This document shows positions 52,439 to 60,398 of a stretch of DNA of 64,000 bases, piece by piece; position 1 is the stretch's first letter, and each line of letters begins with the position of its first letter. The notes below the pieces were generated by a model, which made no database searches, had not been told where the DNA came from, and worked only from the letters and a program-made list of their open reading frames with translations. The position numbers and the translations under genes are program-made. Source of the stretch: Vallitalea guaymasensis (GTDB taxonomy: Bacteria > Bacillota > Clostridia > Lachnospirales > Vallitaleaceae); NCBI RefSeq assembly GCF_018141425.1, contig NZ_CP058561.1, forward strand, positions 2,232,001 to 2,296,000. The letters are read 5' to 3'.

Positions 52439-54190
52439 TTACTCTTTAGTACCATGTTTTATATATTCTATACCATAATCCCCCAACACATCTTTATAGT
52501 TATTCTCATTAGGATCCATAAAGCTTCTATCAACTACAAATATACCTTTAACATTGTCCGGGGCTTCTCCATATTTTACAAAGCCATCTTTATCAAATCC
52601 TATAATTTCCGCAATTTCATTATAACGTGTCCAATTTTGATTATCGCCTCCAGGTCTGACGGTCTGACATCCTGAAGAATTCACCCATATTTTGGGAGTA
52701 AAATTGCCATCAATTTCTTGCCCACTATATTCTTTTGTATGTCTATATCCCATATGAAAATTAATACCTCCTGAAGTACCACTTTTCCATTTTCCTTTGG
52801 TGGTACTATACCTTACAACTTCCGCTTCTTCTCCCTTAGTTGACAGTATCTTTAATGCAGGATAACTTGAATTATTTCCTTTTGCATCATTTGCAGGATG
52901 AGATGTTTGTCTAAAACTATATACACCATCTACAAGAGTTGGCATATCTGTATATCCATTATATTTATTTGGACCTCTAGGATAATCTGGTAATGTAGAT
53001 GCTTCTGGGGTTATGTAAGCTATTTGCCCATCTTTTACAACAACTAATATCGCTCCATAACGGTCTTTATATAACGTTTTTCCATTTTCCTCAGAATATT
53101 TCTCTTTTTTATCTTTATTAACAGCCGTACCCTCAAACAGATAAATTTGTGTTTGATTTTGATGCTGTTTAATATAATCATGATTCTGGTAGGTTTGAAT
53201 TTTTTTAATTGCCTGTTTTTGTTTGTCTGTCAATGGTAAAACATCTCCATTAGCATAAGATAAAGTTATTTTGTCTAAGTCAGAAAAATCTAAGTTCATG
53301 TTATTACTTGATGCTGGTTCTATTACTTGTTTATCTGAAGTAACTTTTACACCTACATTTAACTTATCAGTATCTATCCAAGCTGTAGCATAACCATCTT
53401 TAACTGGATATCTCACATGGCTCCTGCTTCCTTCTTGTTCAAAAATCACTATATTATCACTTACCCATAATTCTCCTGCTTCACCACTATCTTTAGTGAC
53501 CTTTGTAATGCTTGATACACTTGCATGAATATAGTCTACATCTACTTTAACCCCCAATGAAGTTGGAGACCATTTGACATTAGCACCTGCTTTTTCTGAT
53601 ATTTCCCTTATACCAACTTGTATATGTCCATCTTTCACTGTAAACGTTGAACCATCACTTGCATACCCAAAACCATCTTTGATATTATTCAAATTATAAC
53701 TTGTTGTTTTACCATTTATGATTACCGTTGCAGTTTTGGATGTTTCATCCCATGAGACTGTACCGCCTAGTCCTTTAACAATGTCTATCAAATTTCCTGT
53801 AGTGATACCATTAGACACCATTGTATTTCCGATTTTCACATCTCCCACGGTTACATCAGCAGGTTTAATATCATTATCATTTTTTTCTTTTTTACTTGGA
53901 GGCTCTAGTACCATTAACATCTTATTTAATTCTCGTTCAGCATATTCATATGCATTTATTACGCCATTAATTTGTTTACCATACTTAGTAAATCTTTCTG
54001 ATATGAGTTTTATTTCTGTACCAATTTTATCCAAATCATATTTAATATTATCTCTTTCACAAATTATATTGTCAATACAAATTTTCTGCGAATTAAATTC
54101 ATTCAGAAGATTATCAGTCCTTTCAGCTAAATTATTAGACTTTTTTATTGGTTCCTCTAATGCTTTAATATCTATTTTTATATTAGTCAT
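52439..54190 (-). CDS. WXG/LXG-like N-terminus + copper-amine-oxidase-N repeats + L,D-transpeptidase-like domain
   Basis: 583 aa, no signal peptide. Residues 1-100 are a helical hairpin (IDIKALEEPIKKSNNLAER ... RFTKYGKQINGVINAYEYAERELNKML) like WXG100/LXG proteins, ending with a YxxxE-type motif (YAERE). Residues ~115-290 have beta-alpha units typical of Cu_amine_oxidN1 cell-wall modules (ITTGNLIDIVKGLGGTVSWDE, HIQVGIREISEKAGANVKW). The C-terminal half has an L,D-transpeptidase-like motif pair: GGINFHMGYRH and WVNSSGCQTV (His...Ser-x-Gly-Cys). Suggests a type VII-secreted wall-modifying protein; the transpeptidase call is moderate. AAGGAGG before ATG. Confidence 0.72.
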   Translation of the reverse strand: MTNIKIDIKALEEPIKKSNNLAERTDNLLNEFNSQKICIDNIICERDNIKYDLDKIGTEIKLISERFTKYGKQINGVINAYEYAERELNKMLMVLEPPSKKEKNDNDIKPADVTVGDVKIGNTMVSNGITTGNLIDIVKGLGGTVSWDETSKTATVIINGKTTSYNLNNIKDGFGYASDGSTFTVKDGHIQVGIREISEKAGANVKWSPTSLGVKVDVDYIHASVSSITKVTKDSGEAGELWVSDNIVIFEQEGSRSHVRYPVKDGYATAWIDTDKLNVGVKVTSDKQVIEPASSNNMNLDFSDLDKITLSYANGDVLPLTDKQKQAIKKIQTYQNHDYIKQHQNQTQIYLFEGTAVNKDKKEKYSEENGKTLYKDRYGAILVVVKDGQIAYITPEASTLPDYPRGPNKYNGYTDMPTLVDGVYSFRQTSHPANDAKGNNSSYPALKILSTKGEEAEVVRYSTTKGKWKSGTSGGINFHMGYRHTKEYSGQEIDGNFTPKIWVNSSGCQTVRPGGDNQNWTRYNEIAEIIGFDKDGFVKYGEAPDNVKGIFVVDRSFMDPNENNYKDVLGDYGIEYIKHGTKE

Positions 54191-54303
54191 ATCTTTCCTC
54201 CTTATTAAGCTATACCTATAATACTAATTTCATATAGATATTTCTACAAATCCTGACGAACGACATGATTTATGGGATGAAATGCACTTTTCTACAAAAA
54301 ACT

Positions 54304-54344
54304 AAAAAAAGTTGATTCCCATAATTAACAGAAATCAACTTTTT
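54304..54344 (-). terminator. Terminator of the hydantoinase operon
   Basis: AAAAAAAGTTGATT (54304-54317) and AATCAACTTTTT (54333-54344); on the minus strand the stem is followed by a long T-run. A near copy of the whole element occurs at 60339-60376. Confidence 0.85.
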
Positions 54345-54382
54345 CTAATTCTAATAATATATATGTATACTAAACTTAACCC

Positions 54383-55933
54383 TTACAATAGATCACCTGC
54401 AGCTTTAATTTTAACCCGATTCGTATTTCCAGGATAATATGCCAGTGGAGTATCTTCTATCTCAATAATCTCTATGGTTTCACGTATCGCTCCTGAATCA
54501 ACCGCCATTTCTATAGCTTCTTCTTTAGCCTTATTCAACGCATCTTCTCTTTTAATCTCCTCATAATTTATTAGTTTCTCATAAGTACTACTAACTCTGG
54601 AGATTGCTGATCCAATTGCATTGGCTATGCCAAAATGTTCTGGTCTTGCAACGGTATTTGTGCCTTCTAATTCATCAGGAATTATAATGGAACCACCACC
54701 TACCATAACAACTTCTATATCTTTATTAGAAGTTTTCATGATATCAATGCCTTCTTCTACCATTGATTTTATCTGCATCATAGCCTTCTTAGCAAAATCC
54801 TTGTCAAGCTTTTCTACTTTTGTTTTATCTCCTACTTCAGCCATACCAAGACATACAGCAATATCTGTAGCTGTGATAACATCTCCTCCAAAAACTAAAG
54901 CTTTGTCAGTTATTTCATAACCTACGCTATCTGGACCAACCGTAACAGTTCCATCTTCTTGTTTTCTAACGATAGAACCTCCACCTAATCCTATAGATAT
55001 AACATCAGGCATTCTAAAATTAGTACGGACACCACCGATTGTTACCGCAACACTTGATTCTCTAGGGAATCCATTATGTATCACACCTAAATCTGTGGTT
55101 GTACCTCCTACATCAATAACGACAGCATCTTGCAAGTTACTTAAATAACTAGCTCCACGTATAGAGTTCGTAGGACCACATGCAATGGTCAATATAGGAT
55201 ATTTTCTTGCATGATCTATTGTCATTAATGTTCCGTCATTCTGGGATAAAAATATCTTAGCATCAGTGACTCCTTCATTTTCCAAGCTACGAGCAAATCC
55301 ATCTGTAAAACGTTCTGCCACCTTATATAGAGACGCATTCAAAATAGTTGCATTTTCTCTTTCAATCAACCCCATAGAACCAATCTCACTGGAAATAGAT
55401 ATATGTACATCATCACCCATGACTTCTCTACAAAGTTTTGCAGCTGCCAGTTCATGTTCATTACGAACAGTAGAGAATACACAGGAAATAGCTATTGATT
55501 TCACTTTTCCCTTCATCTTCTTAAAAAATGACTTCGCTTCATTTTCATCGAATGGCGCTAGTTCTTTTCCGTCGTATTCAAATCCACCTTTTACAATAAT
55601 TGTATCAACGGCAATCTTTTTTATATCATTCTCCCAATCTACCATAGCTGGTATACCAAGGGTTGCAGGAGCTCCGATTCTCATAAAACCAATAGGAGCT
55701 AAATTTTTTCGTTCAACTATAGCGTTAGTACACTGGGTTGTACCTAACATTGCTTGATGAATATCTTTTCTATCAACACCAGATATTTCTAATACGCTTT
55801 TTAAAGCACCTGAAATTCCATCGTGAATATCCTCTGTTGTAGGATGTTTTATTTCTGCCACTATATTCAAGTTTTCATCTACTAATACTGCATCTGTATT
55901 GGTTCCACCTACATCAATACCTAATTTATACAT
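54383..55933 (-). CDS. Hydantoinase/oxoprolinase family protein (HyuA-like)
   Basis: 516 aa. N-terminal actin-like ATPase start YKLGIDVGGTNTDAVLVDENL, then MLGTTQCTNAIVERKNLAPIG and VIDVGGTTTDLGVIHNGFPRESS, GLGGGSIVRKQ, the core of hydantoinase A/oxoprolinase. Shorter than full HyuA (~650-700 aa), as in the group that pairs with DUF917. No HyuB is present. Opens cyclic amide rings (hydantoin, 5-oxoproline) with ATP in known members. Overlaps the DUF917 gene by eight bases. Confidence 0.9.
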   Translation of the reverse strand: MYKLGIDVGGTNTDAVLVDENLNIVAEIKHPTTEDIHDGISGALKSVLEISGVDRKDIHQAMLGTTQCTNAIVERKNLAPIGFMRIGAPATLGIPAMVDWENDIKKIAVDTIIVKGGFEYDGKELAPFDENEAKSFFKKMKGKVKSIAISCVFSTVRNEHELAAAKLCREVMGDDVHISISSEIGSMGLIERENATILNASLYKVAERFTDGFARSLENEGVTDAKIFLSQNDGTLMTIDHARKYPILTIACGPTNSIRGASYLSNLQDAVVIDVGGTTTDLGVIHNGFPRESSVAVTIGGVRTNFRMPDVISIGLGGGSIVRKQEDGTVTVGPDSVGYEITDKALVFGGDVITATDIAVCLGMAEVGDKTKVEKLDKDFAKKAMMQIKSMVEEGIDIMKTSNKDIEVVMVGGGSIIIPDELEGTNTVARPEHFGIANAIGSAISRVSSTYEKLINYEEIKREDALNKAKEEAIEMAVDSGAIRETIEIIEIEDTPLAYYPGNTNRVKIKAAGDLL

Positions 55934-57026
55934 TTATACTACTTCCTTTCACCCGTTGTTCTAGAGGAATATAATCAGTATCACAGCCAAAGTAACCAGG
56001 TCCAACTAATTCTAGACCTGCTTGGGTTCTCCACATCTCAAAACACTTGAGTCCTACAACCATTACCCGTTTCCCATACTTTATAGCATCTGTAGTCACT
56101 GGAATAAATGTTTCTGTATCTACTATACAGATTAAATCTGGTGTTGTAGCCAACAATTCTCCATCTACTTCAGCTGTCAGATTCTCATTTTGGAAAGTTA
56201 CTGAGGCATTCTTTCCCTTATATTCTCCAATACCCTCTAAGACTACATTACCAAAATTAAAAGCACCTTTTGTTTCACGAAGTACATCTACAATTTTACC
56301 TTTGAACAACTTAAAACCTTCAGTAGATTTTAGGAAATTCTGTTCAGGTGTTTCCTCATTACAGTCTTTTACCTTACGAATGGCTTCTCCGAGTTTCTGA
56401 CTTCTGGTAACGATATTCTTGACTGCATATTTTTTCAATGTGGCACCATCTACACAAAAAAGTGAAACAGAAACGGAACCTCCACAGCTCATTGTTACGG
56501 CTCTTGCCAGTTCTTCTGTCCATTTATTGGTAATGGTGTTAAAGATAGCGCAATTTCCTTTTTCGTCTGTTAATGCCATAGGTGTGGCTTTAACCCCTCC
56601 TATTGTAAATGTAACCATCTGTAACTCTGGAAAAGCTCTTCCCATACCGTCAGCATCTACCATAGGAAGCCCTAATCTAGCACAAGCTGCTATAGGAAGC
56701 ATACTATTTACTCCACCAGCCTCAATTGGCATGAAAGCATATATCTCCTTACCATAAAATTTGGACACCATATCATATAAGGTCTTATACTCGTTTCCTC
56801 CAACACCTTTTTCACCAAGAATAGTTGGTGCACCCATCATAGCAATAGGAACAATAAGTGCATCATCTGGTATCTCTTCAGGGTCCAACAGTGTTACTTC
56901 TCCACATTCCTGCACAGCCCCCATGGCTATCAGCTTCCCTATATAAGGGTCTCCACCTCCTCCTGCTCCTAGTAATGCAGCTCCTAGTGCGATGTCTTCT
57001 ATCTCTGGTAATCCAATTTTTCGCAT
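55926..57026 (-). CDS. DUF917 family protein
   Basis: 366 aa. IEDIALGAALLGAGGGGDPYIGK at the start is the DUF917 hallmark; GGVNSMLPIAACARLGLPMVDADGMGRAFPELQM and VVLEGIGEYKGKNASVTFQNE follow. Always found with HyuA-like proteins; probably a component of the same hydrolase/ATPase, role not established. AAAGGAG before ATG. Confidence 0.9.
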   Translation of the reverse strand: MRKIGLPEIEDIALGAALLGAGGGGDPYIGKLIAMGAVQECGEVTLLDPEEIPDDALIVPIAMMGAPTILGEKGVGGNEYKTLYDMVSKFYGKEIYAFMPIEAGGVNSMLPIAACARLGLPMVDADGMGRAFPELQMVTFTIGGVKATPMALTDEKGNCAIFNTITNKWTEELARAVTMSCGGSVSVSLFCVDGATLKKYAVKNIVTRSQKLGEAIRKVKDCNEETPEQNFLKSTEGFKLFKGKIVDVLRETKGAFNFGNVVLEGIGEYKGKNASVTFQNENLTAEVDGELLATTPDLICIVDTETFIPVTTDAIKYGKRVMVVGLKCFEMWRTQAGLELVGPGYFGCDTDYIPLEQRVKGSSINV

Positions 57027-57098
57027 TTACATACAACTCCTTTCAACTATCAAACTCTCATCTTAATGTAAAGATTACAACTGTTACATTTCTAATAT

Positions 57099-58400
57099 TT
57101 ATTTCTCTGGTAATAATTTATATAATATAATGTACACAAACATTGCTACTAAAATTCCGTTTAATGGTCCAATAAAAAATGGAATATTTAGAATCGGTAA
57201 AGCGGTTATCAATGTTGGAAAAGCAGCAAATGTACCACCTGTTATGCAGGCAATGAGTGCACCTGCTACAAAAGATATCATGCCCTTTGCTGAAACTCCT
57301 TCACGTATTTTAAAATTCTCTTTTTTCCCTCTACCTATTATCCAATAATCAGCAATCAGAGTACCTACAAGAGCAGGAACCAAAGCTGACAATAAGCTTA
57401 AAAAGGAAGTGAGTTGATTCAATACTCCAATTACAGCCAATAAAGTTCCAACTCCACCTGCTACGGCTGTTGTAATTTTGAACTTGCTCTCATCAAATCC
57501 CAACAGATTGGATAGAGACAATCCTCCACTATAAGCATTTGTAATATTAGTCGTCCAGGTTGCCAATACCAAAGCTACCAAACCTATAGCTGGTACACCT
57601 ACAGTAGTCAGTACTGTACTTATATCGTATTGACCAGTTACAATACTCATTAGTGCACCGATTAAAAGCATGATTAAGCCTGCTGGCAGAACTCCTAATA
57701 TTGAGGATTTTATAACATCTTTTCTACTTTTGGCAAAACGACAATAATCACTGCTGATGGCTCCACCAACTGCAAAAGTTGCAACAACAAGACTTATTCC
57801 ACTCATTAGAGTAATGGGTGTCGCTGGTGTATAATCAGCAATAACCGTAGCACCATCAAACTGTACCATTGCAGCCCAAACTCCATAACCACATACGATT
57901 AATAACAAAGGAACAGCCAGATAATTCAGCCATTTCAACCCTTTAAATCCATAACAAGCGGTGACTAACATTATCGTTCCCCACAAGATTGAAGATATCC
58001 ATACAGGTATTTGAATTCCTATCATTGAAGCTAACATTGAAGAAAAAGAAGCTCCACATACAGCTGATTGAATTCCAAACCATCCGATACAGGCAATTGC
58101 CAACACACTGCTGATTACATATTTGGCTCCTTTTTCACCTAAAGCTCCCGAAGCCATGACAGCTGTTGGTAAACCAGTGTCACATCCTTGCATACCCATA
58201 AAACTCATGTAAAAGCAAATAATTCCATAACCAATTAATATAGCTATAACAACATTACCTAATGATAACCCGTTACCTAGAAGACCTCCAACCATTAAGC
58301 ATGGTACACAGATCATTGATCCGATCCATACTATTGCAATAGACTGCCAACTTTGACGTTGCTCTTGTTTCACTTCAAATCCAGTACTCTTTTCGTTCAT
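57099..58400 (-). CDS. NCS1-family cytosine/purine/allantoin-type permease
   Basis: 433 aa from the ATG at 58400 (GAAAGGAG before it); the frame stays open 90 bases upstream but without ribosome site. About 12 helices: IVWIGSMICVPCLMVGGLLGNGLS, LPTAVMASGALGEKGAKYVIS, IGWFGIQSAVCGASFSSM, VGGAISSDYCRFAKSRKDVIKSSILGVLPAG and ADYWIIGRGKKENF. Proton- or sodium-driven import of a nucleobase-like or hydantoin-like compound, substrate of the two following genes (inference). 72 bases before DUF917. Confidence 0.9.
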   Translation of the reverse strand: MNEKSTGFEVKQEQRQSWQSIAIVWIGSMICVPCLMVGGLLGNGLSLGNVVIAILIGYGIICFYMSFMGMQGCDTGLPTAVMASGALGEKGAKYVISSVLAIACIGWFGIQSAVCGASFSSMLASMIGIQIPVWISSILWGTIMLVTACYGFKGLKWLNYLAVPLLLIVCGYGVWAAMVQFDGATVIADYTPATPITLMSGISLVVATFAVGGAISSDYCRFAKSRKDVIKSSILGVLPAGLIMLLIGALMSIVTGQYDISTVLTTVGVPAIGLVALVLATWTTNITNAYSGGLSLSNLLGFDESKFKITTAVAGGVGTLLAVIGVLNQLTSFLSLLSALVPALVGTLIADYWIIGRGKKENFKIREGVSAKGMISFVAGALIACITGGTFAAFPTLITALPILNIPFFIGPLNGILVAMFVYIILYKLLPEK

Positions 58401-58543
58401 ATTAAAACTCCTTTCATATAATCCATAATTTTCATGTGGCCCTATACGATTAAATTTATAATAACCAACGAAAAAACTGTTGATTTTCAAACCTATTACC
58501 TAATTATATAGATTTCATATTTATCTGTAATTATCTGAAAGGC

Positions 58544-58588
58544 AAAAAAAAATAGCTGATTATTGTCCCATTGTACAATAACCAACTA
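58544..58588 (-). terminator. Terminator of the PucR regulator gene
   Basis: TAGCTGATTATTGT (58553-58566) and ACAATAACCAACTA (58575-58588) pair over 14 bp including two wobble pairs; the minus-strand transcript then runs into nine U (58544-58552). Lies 26 bases after the PucR stop. Confidence 0.85.
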
Positions 58589-58614
58589 AAAGGATTCTCT
58601 ATTTTCATGTCCTG

Positions 58615-60255
58615 CTAAGAAAGTTTTGATTTATTTTTCAAAAGTCTTCTAAGAGCAACTGCCTTATATAGATCATAAGACTCTGGCATCTTATCTATAT
58701 GAAAATTAAACTTTTCATTCAATTTTTTTATTCTATATTTTATAGTATTTTTGTGGAGAAATAACTTTTCTGCTGTTTTGGATACATTTAATCCAGAATC
58801 CAACATAAAAATTTCAAGTGTAGTATATAATTCCTTTCTTTGCTCTTTCCCACTTTTCTCAATGGGCGACAACAAATGTAAGGTCTCTTTTATACTATCT
58901 TCTCCTTTGTCTATTACATCTTGGCATTTTTTTGCAAATTGTAATTCTTGTAGAGTAATTGAGCACTTATTAGGATATATACATCTTGCCTGTTGCAAAT
59001 AATTACTGCACATTATGTAAGCACTTCTTACTTCTCTAGTATTTTCTAGGGCAAAATTACTTACTAAAATGATTTTCTCTTCAAAATCCTCTAATTCATA
59101 TAGAAGACATTCTGTTATCATTTCGCAGGAGTTTTTTACCTTCGCCTTACCTAAGAATATGACGAAGCAGTCATTATAATTACCAACCAAACTGACCTCA
59201 AAGAATTTTTCGATCACTGTCTTTGTCTTTTCCTTAAGATATTGATTTATCTTATTTAATTGTCCATTATTAGTTATAGATTTATCCTGTTTAACAATAA
59301 GCAGATGCTGTATTGCTCTAACATCTATATGAAATATTTCAGCAAGTCTTCTCATTTTCATAGGTTCATCATTCAAAATAGCCCTTATCAATTCTTCTGT
59401 TCCAATATTTCCATGTCCTTGGCTCCATATATTTATGAATAGCTGTACAACTTCTGCAGCTTGTCTACATATTTCCTCTGATAATATACCATCTTCTTTT
59501 ACTATAATTAAATATAGACATGATGTTTTTTCACTTTTTATACTATGACTACAGATACAGATATCACGATTAATAAATACAGAATCAGGCTCTTTAGGTA
59601 TCCTAGTATAATCATTACCATAATATTTCCCTATATCAGTGAGCTTTACATTGCTTATTCTAGGCCAGTTCGCCATATTCATGCTGACGAAATCATAGTC
59701 CGTCAAATAAAGGGAGCAAGTCATCCTGTCACTCAACATCCTAAGTACTGTATCCATACTGCGTTGATGAACGGGTAAAAGAGATATTCTCTCCAGCATC
59801 TCACTGACAAGATGAATATCTACTTTTTTCTCTTTTAATATAGCTTCCACCACCTCGTAGATGACTTCGCTATACCTTAGGTCCATCCTGTTTTTTGGCA
59901 TGCAGATTATAGAGAATCCCAATTCATCAGCAAGTTCAATCACTTTTTTGTCAATGCATGGAAGAAAAATCCCCACATAATAAAGTATCAAACCTACTTC
60001 GCCCATTTCGTGAAGACGTCTGATCACTTTACATTGTGCATCAACATCATCTTTGATATAAACAAAACCTGTAATTACTATTTCACTTCCATAGAATTTG
60101 CTATTCTTAAACAATTCATCCTGGAGAGCTATAGGATCAGGATATTCTAGGACAGAAATGGAATCTACATTTTTATATAATCCTTTCTTTCCCGCAACTA
60201 CTTCAGCATTGCTCAGTGAAGGTAAATTTAATAAGTCCGCTATTGATAAACTCAT
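58615..60255 (-). CDS. PucR-family transcriptional regulator
   Basis: 546 aa. N-terminal PucR domain (SIADLLNLPSLSNAEVVAGKK ... VLEYPDPIALQ, GSEIVITGFVYIKDD), middle GGDEF-like/GAF-like regulator portion, and C-terminal PucR HTH (TLEIFMLDSGLNVSKTAEKLFLHKNTIKYRIKKLNE). Known members switch on purine, hydantoin or amide catabolism. Upstream of the permease-DUF917-HyuA operon, separated by a terminator, so likely its activator. GGAGACAT before ATG. Confidence 0.92.
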   Translation of the reverse strand: MSLSIADLLNLPSLSNAEVVAGKKGLYKNVDSISVLEYPDPIALQDELFKNSKFYGSEIVITGFVYIKDDVDAQCKVIRRLHEMGEVGLILYYVGIFLPCIDKKVIELADELGFSIICMPKNRMDLRYSEVIYEVVEAILKEKKVDIHLVSEMLERISLLPVHQRSMDTVLRMLSDRMTCSLYLTDYDFVSMNMANWPRISNVKLTDIGKYYGNDYTRIPKEPDSVFINRDICICSHSIKSEKTSCLYLIIVKEDGILSEEICRQAAEVVQLFINIWSQGHGNIGTEELIRAILNDEPMKMRRLAEIFHIDVRAIQHLLIVKQDKSITNNGQLNKINQYLKEKTKTVIEKFFEVSLVGNYNDCFVIFLGKAKVKNSCEMITECLLYELEDFEEKIILVSNFALENTREVRSAYIMCSNYLQQARCIYPNKCSITLQELQFAKKCQDVIDKGEDSIKETLHLLSPIEKSGKEQRKELYTTLEIFMLDSGLNVSKTAEKLFLHKNTIKYRIKKLNEKFNFHIDKMPESYDLYKAVALRRLLKNKSKLS

Positions 60256-60338
60256 TCTTATGTCTCCTTAATATAGTCTCAACATCAATATTTATTATAT
60301 ATTATACCTTAAAAATAACAAATCATGTAATTAATTAT

Positions 60339-60376
60339 AGAAAGTTGATTCCCGTAAGTAACAGAATCAACTTTCT
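60339..60376 (-). terminator. Terminator-like hairpin after the 2-oxoacid oxidoreductase operon
   Basis: AGAAAGTTGATT (60339-60350) and AATCAACTTTCT (60365-60376), 12-bp perfect stem, loop related to the element at 54304. The T-run is weak (CTATAATTAATT). Confidence 0.55.
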
Positions 60377-60398
60377 AATTTCAACAATATATTAACTT

